Origin: CAZDDB01 sp963843285
GTDB lineage: Bacteria; Acidobacteriota; HRBIN11; JAKEFK01
Direction: 5' to 3'
Length of the DNA stretch: 64,000 bases
Assembly: GCA_963843285.1 (NCBI GenBank)
Contig: CAWJJO010000006.1
Location: 124,001 to 188,000, forward strand
Shown here piece by piece: positions 48,129 to 56,677 of this stretch; position 1 is the stretch's first letter, and the number at the start of each line of letters is the position of its first letter. The notes under the pieces were generated by a model that saw nothing but the letters and a program-made list of their open reading frames with translations, ran no database searches and was not told the DNA's origin. The position numbers were made by a program, and so were the translations under genes.

Positions 48129-49763
48129 ATGAAAGTGGGAAATTGGAAACAAATTTTTCTTGTCTTGATCCTGACGCTAGCTGGATATTCGGCAGCGAGT
48201 GCCGGGATATCCTTCGGCGTTGGGACAGATGATTTCTATGTGTCCGTTGGCGACTACGACTATTTACCATACGCGTACGCGGGGAATCCAGGATATTCAG
48301 CTCCCCGTATTAGCTTTTATGACGTCATGGGCGACTATGGCGCATGGGTAAACGTGTCCCAATTCGGGCAAGTCTGGAGGCCTTACGCAGCAAGCGGATG
48401 GCGTCCCTATACCTATGGACATTGGATTTACACCAGTTACGGTCCAACGTGGCAAGGTTATGAGCCGTGGGCATGGGCTGGATATCACTACGGCAACTGG
48501 ATATTCACCAGCAATTACGGCTGGGTATGGATTCCAGGTTATGAGTGGCACAATGGGCGGGTTGCGTGGGCCCAGGGCTATGATTCCATCGGGTGGACTC
48601 CATTGCCGCCAAATGGATACGACTATAGCCGTGGATACCTGAGTAATGTCGGACCTGTGAACCAGTTTTCATACTATGACAACGACTTTGGCGTTGATTT
48701 TGGAGTGGGCGGATACAGTTACGGCGGACCGTATTACGATCCGCGTTACCGCGACCTCTATTACAACCCTTCATTCACGAATATCAACGTAAACCTGTGG
48801 GTGTTTATCAACAACAACAATTTTGTCAACGATAACTACGCCGACTATTATCTCGGTCCGGATTACACGCGGCAGGTCTTTGATCGCCGTCTGGTTCGTA
48901 TTTCAAACAGACAGCTCGATAAGCCCGTGCTGGAAAGAATCGTACACCAGAAGATCGAGGATGTAGCCGTTGAAGAAAAAGAAATTCAAACCGATAAGCG
49001 AGCGATCAAAGTGGTCGTGCCCACAGACACCCAGGAAATTGAGAGGGTTCGCAGACATGGCAAGGAAGTCGTAAACGAAGTCATTGCTCCGGCGTTTGCG
49101 GAAAAACAAAAGCCCTTCAAGGGTGAGCGCTCGAAAAACAAACAGGAAGTGAGTAAGATTTTTCATCAAGAGAATACTCCTCCTCGCGTTGAAAATCTTA
49201 CTTCAGACGAGATCATAAATAGAGGCCGTCAATCGAAAGCGAATCGCGATCAGCAGAGGGCCCAAAGAGCTGAGGCTGCAACACAAGAAGTCCAAAGAGT
49301 GGAGAAAGAAGGAAAAATCCGCGGGCCAAAGAACGAGCCGAAGGATCAGGGGCGTCCGAAAGACGTCACTCCGGCGCAACCCAATACACCAGCTCAGCCC
49401 CAAATAGACAAAAAGCAGAACAATAACAGGCCGGCCGACCAACAGAAACCGGAAAACCAGAATCCGCGTAATCCACGCTCGGATAATCCGTCACAGCCTT
49501 TAGATCAGCCGGCAGATCAGCCCGATCGCAGTCCGAAAGATAAAGGAAAAATAGACGATCTCAGCAAGGACAAAGACCAGTTGGATTCTGAACCGTCTCA
49601 GCGAAATCCAAATCCTGAAGCGGAGGAATCCACGAAGGAAAATTCTTCTGATCAAACCGATAAGAACAATCAAAAAGATTCGGATACGAAGAAGAAGTCC
49701 AAGAAAAATACAGAAAAGAAGAAGAAGCCGAATCCGGATCAGGACGAAGAAACTCCCCAATAG
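48129..49763 (+). CDS. DUF6600-family secreted Trp/Tyr-rich protein
   Basis: 544 residues. Signal peptide (about 1-25), then a Tyr/Trp/Gly-rich region with repeated motifs such as YGAWVNVSQFGQVWRP, YGHWIYTSYGPTWQGYEP and YGNWIFTSNYGWVWIPGYEW, which match DUF6600. From about residue 290 the sequence is charged, and after about 400 it is low-complexity in Lys, Asn, Pro, Gln and Asp, likely disordered. An exported matrix-like or stress protein is possible; no enzymatic motif is seen. Ribosome site AAGGAGGAATT. A strong terminator follows. Confidence 0.85.
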   Translation: MKVGNWKQIFLVLILTLAGYSAASAGISFGVGTDDFYVSVGDYDYLPYAYAGNPGYSAPRISFYDVMGDYGAWVNVSQFGQVWRPYAASGWRPYTYGHWIYTSYGPTWQGYEPWAWAGYHYGNWIFTSNYGWVWIPGYEWHNGRVAWAQGYDSIGWTPLPPNGYDYSRGYLSNVGPVNQFSYYDNDFGVDFGVGGYSYGGPYYDPRYRDLYYNPSFTNINVNLWVFINNNNFVNDNYADYYLGPDYTRQVFDRRLVRISNRQLDKPVLERIVHQKIEDVAVEEKEIQTDKRAIKVVVPTDTQEIERVRRHGKEVVNEVIAPAFAEKQKPFKGERSKNKQEVSKIFHQENTPPRVENLTSDEIINRGRQSKANRDQQRAQRAEAATQEVQRVEKEGKIRGPKNEPKDQGRPKDVTPAQPNTPAQPQIDKKQNNNRPADQQKPENQNPRNPRSDNPSQPLDQPADQPDRSPKDKGKIDDLSKDKDQLDSEPSQRNPNPEAEESTKENSSDQTDKNNQKDSDTKKKSKKNTEKKKKPNPDQDEETPQ

Positions 49764-49782
49764 CGCGATCTCCTGAGCCCCA

Positions 49783-49827
49783 AAGGAACCGGACGGCAAA
49801 CTGCCGCGCCGGTTCCTTCCCCTTTTT
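49783..49827. terminator. Terminator between convergent genes
   Basis: Outer stem AAGGAACCGG / CCGGTTCCTT with an inner CGGCA/TGCCG stem, followed on the + strand by CCCCTTTTTATT. It ends the DUF6600 transcript; the - strand nuclease gene stops at 49826, so it may serve both. Confidence 0.85.
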
Positions 49828-50566
49828 ATTCTGGAGTGAATTCAAATTCCGCTACCATCGGGAGGTGGTCTGAGGCGACCAGGGCCATACGGCTTCGATA
49901 GATTCTAGAACGTTTCAGGCGCAAAGCAGGGTCGAAGTAGATGTGATCGAGCGCTAAGATTGGTAGAAGACCCGGGAATGTCTTGATCCGCCGCGAGGTA
50001 GGCGGATCGATACTCTGAAAATTATTTCGCATGAACTGAGTCGCCAGACCGAGAGTCCACTCGTTAAAATCGCCCATCACCATCCGGATTCCCTCTATTT
50101 CCGGATTGTGCAGGATCGCAGTATCAATCAATTTTTGAGTCTGCCGTCGGCGCTCAAAATAATCTACTCCCAGATGAATGTTAAACACGTGCAGAAGAGT
50201 TTTTGGAGACAATTCTATGTCGGCACGCAAGCAACCGCGCCGCTCATAGGGGCTCATGCTGATGTCATGGTTCTTCATGGATCGAATTGGGAAGCGACTC
50301 AAAATCACATTTCCGTAAACGCCTCCTCGCAGCGTACGAGTTTGCCCGATGCAATATTGCGTGCCCAATTCTTCGGAGAAAAAACGCGTCTGGTCCTTTT
50401 CGCGCGATGTGCCTGAGATGTTTAAGACTTCTTGTAGCGCGATGATGTCGGCATCGATTTCAGCCAGGACCCGTCGGATTCGATCCGGCCGCACGCGTCC
50501 ATCCATTCCCCGGCCTTTGTGGGTATTGTAGGTGACGACTCGAACCTGATTTTTCCCGGGCGTCAT
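49826..50566 (-). CDS. Endonuclease/exonuclease/phosphatase family protein
   Basis: 246 residues without a signal peptide. EEP-fold metal-dependent hydrolase: VVTYNTHKGRG, IIALQEV (metal Glu), MVMGDFNEW (Asp/Asn) and VASDHLPMVAEF (catalytic Asp-His) are all present. Substrates in this family range from DNA to phosphodiester lipids. Its ATG (50566) overlaps the stop of the phospholipase D-like gene by 4 bases. This EEP-PLD pairing is common in bacteria and suggests a lipid or phosphodiester role rather than DNA repair. Confidence 0.88.
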   Translation of the reverse strand: MTPGKNQVRVVTYNTHKGRGMDGRVRPDRIRRVLAEIDADIIALQEVLNISGTSREKDQTRFFSEELGTQYCIGQTRTLRGGVYGNVILSRFPIRSMKNHDISMSPYERRGCLRADIELSPKTLLHVFNIHLGVDYFERRRQTQKLIDTAILHNPEIEGIRMVMGDFNEWTLGLATQFMRNNFQSIDPPTSRRIKTFPGLLPILALDHIYFDPALRLKRSRIYRSRMALVASDHLPMVAEFEFTPE

Positions 50567-51846
50567 TGTTGCCGCTCCAGGATCCATCCAAACCATTCGT
50601 GTACGCGTTCTACGATGGAACGCCGCTTCCAATCATCGTAGGAGATTGGTTGGCTTTGAGCGAGGTCCGATTGAAAGTCGAGATACAGACGTTGTGCAAG
50701 CTTTTCATCGCATACAACCAGGTTGACTTCGTCATTGAGTCCAAAGGAGCGATGATCAAAATTTGTCGATCCGATCACGCACCATAGGCGATCGACGATC
50801 ATGATTTTTGCATGGATCATCGATGGCATGTATTCGTAGATTCTGGCTCCGGCCTTCAGAAGATCCCCATACAGGCGGCGGCTGGATCGACGTGTCAGTA
50901 AATGATCGCTATTTTGACCGGGTGTGATGATTCTCAGATCAACACCACGATCCTGAACGGCGCGTGCAAACTCTGCGCGCACGCTGCGATCAGGCAAGAA
51001 GTAGGGCGTTGTGATGTAGATCGTTTCGCGCGCGGACGCCAGTAGAGTCTGATACAATACGCGGGCGCGCGTCGAGCGTCCCGCTGACGGGGAGCTGCTC
51101 ACTACTTGAGTCGCTACGTTCCCCTTTCCCTGGGCCGATGGAGGGAAATAGATCTTGTCAGTCAGAATTTCACCGGACGCTTCCAGCCAGTTTTCAGCAA
51201 ATACGGATTGCAGACTCTTTACGGCTTCGCCTTTTACGCAAAACATGGTATCGCGCCAGCGGCGGCGCTTTCGTTTTGAATACAACCAGTGGTCCGCAAA
51301 TCCTGAACCGCCCATAAAACCGACCTCACCATCCACGATAATCAACTCCCTGTGAGTTCGGTTATTGAGACGCGGCAAGGTATACCATCGGAACGGATGG
51401 TACCATTCGATCCTGCCCCCCGCCTTCTTGAAATCTTCAAAGTAAGAGTTCCGTGTTGCAAAGCAGCCGATCGCATCCAGAACCATGTTTACTTTCACGC
51501 CGGCCTTCGCTCTTTCGGTAAGAGCTTTTAGAACTCGCCGGGTCACTCTTCCCTTTTGAAAGATATAGGCTTCCAGATTCACACTTTTCTTTGCTTTGCG
51601 AATCGCTTCCAACTCCGCTTCAAAGTACACTTCGCCATTGGTGAGCACTTCCACATCACAGTGGTGATGGATCTGTGCACCCGCCAGAACCTCCAGCAAG
51701 TCAGAGAACTGTTTTATCTGGAGCGCCACAGGTCGCTTTTTGATCTTGTACGGAAGGCATGGTTCGAAAAGAAACAAAAATATCAAGAAACTCTGGATGG
51801 CGATAGCCACACAAGCCAGCACCAGAAAAACTGTCGAGTGAAGCAT
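50563..51846 (-). CDS. Cardiolipin-synthase-like phospholipase D protein
   Basis: 427 residues with an N-terminal membrane helix (1-29). Two PLD domains. The second HKD motif is canonical (HAKIMIVD, 345-352). The first reads HRELIIVD (165-172), with Glu167 where Lys is expected. In cardiolipin synthases both HKD Lys support phosphatidyl transfer, so activity may be altered unless this variant is normal in the subfamily. It would act on phospholipids at the inner membrane. Coupled to the EEP gene; DUF1003 lies 4 bases upstream on the same strand. Confidence 0.88.
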   Translation of the reverse strand: MLHSTVFLVLACVAIAIQSFLIFLFLFEPCLPYKIKKRPVALQIKQFSDLLEVLAGAQIHHHCDVEVLTNGEVYFEAELEAIRKAKKSVNLEAYIFQKGRVTRRVLKALTERAKAGVKVNMVLDAIGCFATRNSYFEDFKKAGGRIEWYHPFRWYTLPRLNNRTHRELIIVDGEVGFMGGSGFADHWLYSKRKRRRWRDTMFCVKGEAVKSLQSVFAENWLEASGEILTDKIYFPPSAQGKGNVATQVVSSSPSAGRSTRARVLYQTLLASARETIYITTPYFLPDRSVRAEFARAVQDRGVDLRIITPGQNSDHLLTRRSSRRLYGDLLKAGARIYEYMPSMIHAKIMIVDRLWCVIGSTNFDHRSFGLNDEVNLVVCDEKLAQRLYLDFQSDLAQSQPISYDDWKRRSIVERVHEWFGWILERQQ

Positions 51847-51850
51847 GTTC

Positions 51851-52375
51851 TTACAGCGCTCCTTCGTCTCGTTTCAATTGCTCTTCCAATCGCCGTTCGA
51901 TCTCATCGGGATCTGTCGGCTTCAGCATTTCTTTAAGCTCCGGCTCTTCACCCACATCGATTTTGAGGAACTTGTACAATCCCGCGACCATCCTCATTAA
52001 TTTGGTGATTTCTTCTTCGGCGATCAGGTTGATCTGCAGATCAACTTCCTGCCGCAGATCGGCTATTTTTGACTGCCGGTTTTGACTGACAAGAACGATG
52101 ATGGCGAGAAAGATTGCTTCTATGGAAACCACTGTTGTCAGCAGGACGAAGGGGAAAGGATCGAACGGTTTTAACCCGGGTATCATTCCGGCGTTCCATG
52201 CGAGCCAGATCCCAAACCAGGCCGCGTGAGCGATCAGAAATTCTGTCGTTCCTGATAAGGCCGTAACCGCGTCGGCAAATTTCTGCCGGCGAGTCCGGTG
52301 ATGGCTGAACTTCCCCTGAAAACTTTGGATATTCTGAAGTCGCCGCTGAAATCGTTTTTTATGGTCAACTGCCAT
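51851..52375 (-). CDS. DUF1003-family membrane protein
   Basis: 174 residues with two membrane helices (about 65-83 and 95-118) and a charged C-terminus. The segment FADAVTALSGTTEFLIAHA and the loop NAGMIPGLKPFDPFPFVLL are diagnostic of DUF1003 (COG4420-type). Function unknown. It lies in a same-strand run: hypothetical, ferritin-like, DUF1003, PLD, EEP. Confidence 0.92.
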   Translation of the reverse strand: MAVDHKKRFQRRLQNIQSFQGKFSHHRTRRQKFADAVTALSGTTEFLIAHAAWFGIWLAWNAGMIPGLKPFDPFPFVLLTTVVSIEAIFLAIIVLVSQNRQSKIADLRQEVDLQINLIAEEEITKLMRMVAGLYKFLKIDVGEEPELKEMLKPTDPDEIERRLEEQLKRDEGAL

Positions 52376-52377
52376 TT

Positions 52378-52926
52378 CTATTGCGGGGATTTTTCAGGAT
52401 CAAGTGTGGCTAGCATATTGGATAGATCATCCGCGTGTTCTTCTTCGGCCTTAAGAATTTCTTCCATCAAATTACGCGTGGTAGGATCATCATTGGCAAG
52501 CCAGCGGATAATTTCCGAGTAAGATTCGATTGCGATTCTTTCCGCTACCAGGTCTTCGCGAATCATTTCCATTAAAGAATCGCCTTCCACGTATTCGGAG
52601 TGACTTCTGGCAGCAAGTCCTTCCGGATTAAAATTTGGTTTTCCTTTCAGTTGCGTAATCCGTTTTGCGATCATGTCGGCATGCTGCTGTTCTTCCTGGG
52701 CATGCTGGAGAAATTCCTGTGCTACCGGCTCCGCATGAATTCCTTGAGCCATGTAGTAGTGACGTTTGTACCGAAGGACACAAACGATCTCGGTTGCAAG
52801 AGCTTCATTTAAAACCGAAATCACTCTTTCCCGATCGGCTTTGTATCCTGCAGTGACCGGCCCTTCCTCTATATGCTTGCGTGCGCGTTTTCTGATTTCA
52901 GCAATACTGGATTGAAATTCACCCAT
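52378..52926 (-). CDS. Ferritin-like / bacterioferritin-type protein
   Basis: 182 residues forming a four-helix ferritin-like domain. Iron ligands are suggested by ALATEIVCVLRYKRHYYMA, FLQHAQEEQQHADMIAKR and ILKAEEEHADDLSNML, i.e. Glu followed by ExxH pairs. It probably stores iron or handles peroxide (bacterioferritin or DPS-like role). ATG 52926 follows GGAGGAACAAA. It overlaps the upstream 89-residue gene by 8 bases and ends 3 bases before DUF1003. Confidence 0.85.
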   Translation of the reverse strand: MGEFQSSIAEIRKRARKHIEEGPVTAGYKADRERVISVLNEALATEIVCVLRYKRHYYMAQGIHAEPVAQEFLQHAQEEQQHADMIAKRITQLKGKPNFNPEGLAARSHSEYVEGDSLMEMIREDLVAERIAIESYSEIIRWLANDDPTTRNLMEEILKAEEEHADDLSNMLATLDPEKSPQ

Positions 52927-53188
52927 TTTGTTCCTCCTGATAGGAGCTGGATTTGTGGCGTTGAACGGCACGAAATGGTTCCATCCCATGCTCTCTGGAG
53001 ATCCGGCGGCATAAGGCCAATTCGGCGGCCATTCTGTCGAAAGCCTTTAAAAACGCCTCGGAGCGTAGAGTCTCTGCGCAACAGTCGCAGCAAGTTGAAT
53101 AAACGGTGGCCATCACAGCATGGACCAAGCCTTCCGGCTCAATCTCGCGATTTCGGACGATTTCCTTTAGCTCTCTGTATGGATTCAT
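52919..53188 (-). CDS. Small hypothetical Cys-containing protein
   Basis: 89 residues, helical, with a cluster YSTCCDCCAETLRSE (four Cys) and one further Cys. It overlaps the ferritin-like gene by 8 bases, so it is translationally coupled and may be a partner in metal handling. Not recognised as a named family. A GAGAGGAC site lies before ATG 53188. Confidence 0.6.
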   Translation of the reverse strand: MNPYRELKEIVRNREIEPEGLVHAVMATVYSTCCDCCAETLRSEAFLKAFDRMAAELALCRRISREHGMEPFRAVQRHKSSSYQEEQNG

Positions 53189-53390
53189 GTTTGTCCTCTC
53201 GTTTCTAAAGCTAAGAATCTCCCTGCGTCTCCCAAGCGTGAAACTGCGCGATGAGATGTCGATGTTTCAAGGAGAGAGCTGTCGTCCTACTCACTACGTG
53301 AAGATGGGCATTTTCTTACACCCAAATTACGGCTTCATCGATAGACCTGAAGCCCTCAAAGTAGTTTTATTGATTCAGGAGGAATGGACT

Positions 53391-53576
53391 ATGAAAGACA
53401 ACAGCAAAGGAAACAAACAGAAATATCGCCTGGGTGATTTGATTGCGGCTCTTTTTGAGGAAGCAAGCAAGATCTCAACGCTTCCTTTTGAACGAAGTGT
53501 GATCGTTCATGCTGCGTTAAAAGACTTGTTGAATGGAAGAGTCAGTACGGAACATCCAATCGCCCTGATGCGGTAA
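53391..53576 (+). CDS. Small conserved-looking soluble protein
   Basis: 61 residues: KYRLGDLIAALFEEASKIST followed by VIVHAALKDLLNGR, a helical protein with a basic N-terminus. ATG 53391 follows AGGAGGAATGGACT, a strong site. No named function. It precedes the CBS gene by 31 bases and is probably in the same transcript. The interval 53189-53390 shows no other gene. Confidence 0.6.
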   Translation: MKDNSKGNKQKYRLGDLIAALFEEASKISTLPFERSVIVHAALKDLLNGRVSTEHPIALMR

Positions 53577-53607
53577 CTCAATCGATTCAAACCAAAGGAG
53601 GTGTCTG

Positions 53608-54036
53608 ATGAGTATGATTTGTAAAGATGTGATGACCACCGATCCAGTTTGCTGTGTTCCTGAAGAAACGGTAAATCTGGCGGCCCGACTGATGAAAGCG
53701 GAAGACGTAGGATCCATTCCGATCGTAGAAGATCCGGAGAGCCGGAAGCTGATCGGTATTGTCACGGACCGCGATCTCGCTGTAGAAGTTGTTGCAGAGG
53801 GACGCGATTCGAAAAATACACGAATCGGTGAAGTGATGAAGCGGGCTCTGTTTACGTGTCGCGATACCGATCGAGTAGAAGAGGCGCTGGATAGCATGGC
53901 GCTCCATCAAGTCAGAAGAATTCCTGTTGTGGATCAACAGGGATGTATTATCGGAATTATTGCGCAAGGAGATCTCGCGACCCGGTTAGACGAACCGGAA
54001 AAAACCGGTGAAGTCGTTGCCTTGATCTCGAGATAG
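53608..54036 (+). CDS. Two-CBS-domain protein
   Basis: 142 residues with two CBS motifs: CKDVMTTDPVCCVPEETVNL and IGEVMKRALFTCRDTDRVEE, each followed by the strands typical of the fold (IVTDRDLAVEVVA; IIGIIAQGDLA). CBS pairs bind adenine nucleotides and sense energy state. Ribosome site AAAGGAGGTG is near-perfect. Likely a stress or energy sensor; partner unknown. Confidence 0.9.
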   Translation: MSMICKDVMTTDPVCCVPEETVNLAARLMKAEDVGSIPIVEDPESRKLIGIVTDRDLAVEVVAEGRDSKNTRIGEVMKRALFTCRDTDRVEEALDSMALHQVRRIPVVDQQGCIIGIIAQGDLATRLDEPEKTGEVVALISR

Positions 54037-54167
54037 CCGGTTGCCGTAGCACAAAAATCGACAGAACTTTGTTCCAATCAGCCACAACCGATAGGGAAAA
54101 GTTCTATACCTTCACCAAAAGTAAGATCGTAATTTTCAATCTCGAATTTTAATCACGGAGGATTAAC

Positions 54168-54806
54168 ATGAAAAAGATTAAAATCTTTGCGCTCCTTGTC
54201 GCTGTACTCGCCATGATCCCGTTTGCATGTTCCAAGGGAACAAGCAAGGATCAGAGCATTGCGGAACAGGCCAGCCAGACCGTTGATGATGTAACTATCA
54301 CGACCTCTGTAAAGGCAAAGTTCACTACTGACGACACAGTAAAAGCCCGGAACGTTGAGGTCGATACCGAAGATGGAGTGGTCTCCCTTCGAGGAACAGT
54401 GGCAACTCAGTCCGAAGCAGATAGAGCTGTTCAGATTGCAGAACAGGTCGAGGGTGTCCGTCAGGTGCGTTCGTTCTTGAAGGTCGATACCGCGGAAATC
54501 CCATCGGACAACGCCGATACATCAGAAGAATTGAAGCAGACGGCCGAGAAAATCGGGACCAAGATCGAAACGGGCGTCGATGCAGCCGCGGATAAGACTG
54601 TAGATGCTGCCATCACTGCAGAGGTGAAATTGAAGCTTGCCACTGATGACCTGGTAAAGGCACGAAACATTGATGTGGATACCGAAAACAAGACCGTGAC
54701 ACTGAAAGGTACTGTGTCCAGCAAAGCAGAAGAACAAAGAGCGATCCAAATCGCACAAGCTGTCGACGATGTGAGACGTGTGCGTTCGGACCTGTCCATC
54801 CAATAA
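54168..54806 (+). CDS. Lipoprotein with two BON domains
   Basis: 212 residues. Lipobox IPFAC (Cys21), then BON 1 (VTITTSVKAKFTTDDTVKAR, VDTEDGVVSLRGTVATQSEA) and BON 2 (AAITAEVKLKLATDDLVKAR, VDTENKTVTLKGTVSSKAEE). OsmY-like envelope stress protein, probably anchored to the outer membrane. Related to the one-BON lipoprotein at 47745-48119. ATG 54168 has a GGAGGATTA site. Confidence 0.9.
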   Translation: MKKIKIFALLVAVLAMIPFACSKGTSKDQSIAEQASQTVDDVTITTSVKAKFTTDDTVKARNVEVDTEDGVVSLRGTVATQSEADRAVQIAEQVEGVRQVRSFLKVDTAEIPSDNADTSEELKQTAEKIGTKIETGVDAAADKTVDAAITAEVKLKLATDDLVKARNIDVDTENKTVTLKGTVSSKAEEQRAIQIAQAVDDVRRVRSDLSIQ

Positions 54807-54907
54807 ATACGAAGTCCTATTGTTTGCTCAAAACAATTGGAGAAGGGGAAAATGGGATATACAACCTCATTTCCCCTTGCTCCTTTGGACTATTCAGGGA
54901 GAAGAAA

Positions 54908-55501
54908 ATGAAATTCAAATCCAAAGATTATTCCCATCTGATCGGCTTGAAAGGATTTTCAAAAGAATTATTGACGAACCATTTCAAGCTATATGAAGGA
55001 TATGTGGAGCACACCAATAAGCTCTTTGAAATTCTTTTGTGGCAGGACAAAGATTCGGCAAAATTTGATGAGTTGAAGAGACGTTTTGGCTGGGAATTTA
55101 ACGGAATGAGGCTTCATGAATATTATTTCGACAATTTAGGAGAGCATACTCCGCTCAAGAAGTCTTCCTTACGGGACACAATCGAAAAAGATTTTGGAGG
55201 TTTGCCCCAATGGGAAACCGATTTCCGTGCCACCGGGGCGTGTCGCGGGATTGGGTGGGCTGTTTTGTGCCGGGACCACTGGACAGGTTCAGTTTTCAAC
55301 ATCTGGATTAATGAACACGATGTGGGGATCCTGGCGGGATGTTCCCCCCTACTGGTTCTGGATGTTTTCGAGCACGCGTATCTGTTGGATTACGGTCTCG
55401 AACGAAAAGATTACATCGACACGTTTATGAATAGTATACGGTGGGAAATCGCGGCGGAGCGGTTTGATAATGCCAGGGAGTACGTTCCCACGGAAGTGTG
55501 A
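54908..55501 (+). CDS. Fe/Mn-type superoxide dismutase
   Basis: 197 residues. Converts superoxide to peroxide and oxygen. Metal ligands are recognisable: His25 (LLTNHFKLYEGYVEHTN), His70 (MRLHEYYFDNL), Asp152 and His156 (VLDVFEHAYLLDYG). Conserved GIGWAVL and WINEHDVGILAGCSPLLVLD follow the family pattern, so it is probably active. Metal preference is not decided. No signal peptide. ATG 54908 follows GGGAGAAG. It is the first gene of a run with the secreted kinase-like protein, the next start being only 6 bases after its stop. Confidence 0.85.
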   Translation: MKFKSKDYSHLIGLKGFSKELLTNHFKLYEGYVEHTNKLFEILLWQDKDSAKFDELKRRFGWEFNGMRLHEYYFDNLGEHTPLKKSSLRDTIEKDFGGLPQWETDFRATGACRGIGWAVLCRDHWTGSVFNIWINEHDVGILAGCSPLLVLDVFEHAYLLDYGLERKDYIDTFMNSIRWEIAAERFDNAREYVPTEV

Positions 55502-55507
55502 TCAGCC

Positions 55508-56674
55508 ATGAAAGCTGTAAAAGTACTGTTGCTTCTAATTTTGATAACTGTGCCTGCATTTGCGGGTCCGAAGTTGGAAGCTGTCAATGGAGAGGCCCGG
55601 AGGGATTACATCCACAGAGCCCAGGTTTGGAGGCCGACTGACATTCCCAAAATGGATGTTCTACAGGGACCGTCCACTGATATCTCAGTGCCACCGGGGC
55701 GTGAGGTTGCTTGTCGATATGTGGAATGGCCCAAGGACTACAAGCCATCCGGGGCTACCCCGAAGTTCTTATGCAAACTGAAATCCGGGGCAGTTGTCCG
55801 CGTGAAGTTTGGCAAAGACACGCGGGAGGTTTATTCAGAGGTTGCAGCAACGCGTCTCCTCTGGGCGCTTGGATTTTACGCGGATGAGATGTATCCGGTT
55901 CGTTTGAAATGTCTTGGCTGTCCCGAAAAGGATCCAACACAACCAAAGAAAAACGAACGACGAATCAATCGCGTGATCGATCCTGCAACCATTGAACGAA
56001 AGTTCCCAGGTGCGGTGATTGAGGAATCGGAAGATGAAGGGTGGAAATGGTCCGAATTGTCTGAGGTCAAGGAAGAGGAGGGCGGGGCACCCCACGCTCA
56101 AATTGAGGCTCTGAAATTACTGGCAGTGTTCCTTCAACATTCCGACAACAAACCAGAGCAACAGCGTTTAGCCTGTCTTCCGGAAGATTTGCAGGATTCA
56201 GATGGAGATGGCGTGGCTACATGCGGTCGGCCAATCATGATGATTCAAGATCTCGGAGCGACGTTTGGAAAGGGCAACGCCACAAGTTCGGATGGCGCCA
56301 AGATGGATTATGACGGGTGGAAGAGCGCGGATATCTGGAATCATTGGAAGGAAAATGAGCATCTTGTTCAAAAGCAGGAGAAGGTTTGTTATGGGAACCT
56401 GACGAATTCAAAGGCTGCAGGTCCTGAGGGCTTATCGGATCCGGAGATTCTTGAGGATGGAAGAAAGTTTCTCGCCGATCTCTTGAATCAGCTCACATCG
56501 AAACAAATCAATGACCTGTTTCTCGTCGCCAGGGCGGAAAAACTGGGAGCAACCACGTATGAAAAGGGCAGTGTGATGGCTGTGACTGCGTCGGATTGGG
56601 TTGCCGCGTTCAACAAGAAACGCGATGAAATCAATCAGCGGGAGTGTTCGGTAAAGCCCGCAAAGGTGGATTGA
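55508..56674 (+). CDS. Secreted protein with kinase-like motifs
   Basis: 388 residues; not a named family that I recognise. Signal peptide (1-19, ending VPAFA). The body carries features of atypical kinases of the HipA/Fam20C/PI4K kind: Lys100 in VVRVKFGKDT, then EVYSEVAATRLLWALGFYA (a Glu helix), a catalytic-loop-like HSDNKPEQQ (211-219, HxDxKxxQ) and MIQDLGATFG (245-254) with Asp248 in the DFG position. A Ca-binding-like DSDGDGVATC (230-239) lies between. Ten Cys suggest disulfides. The paralogue at 57663-58815 conserves all these motifs. Kinase activity outside the cytoplasm is a hypothesis only. It is followed after 3 bases by a metallophosphatase. Confidence 0.6.
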   Translation: MKAVKVLLLLILITVPAFAGPKLEAVNGEARRDYIHRAQVWRPTDIPKMDVLQGPSTDISVPPGREVACRYVEWPKDYKPSGATPKFLCKLKSGAVVRVKFGKDTREVYSEVAATRLLWALGFYADEMYPVRLKCLGCPEKDPTQPKKNERRINRVIDPATIERKFPGAVIEESEDEGWKWSELSEVKEEEGGAPHAQIEALKLLAVFLQHSDNKPEQQRLACLPEDLQDSDGDGVATCGRPIMMIQDLGATFGKGNATSSDGAKMDYDGWKSADIWNHWKENEHLVQKQEKVCYGNLTNSKAAGPEGLSDPEILEDGRKFLADLLNQLTSKQINDLFLVARAEKLGATTYEKGSVMAVTASDWVAAFNKKRDEINQRECSVKPAKVD

Positions 56675-56677
56675 ACC

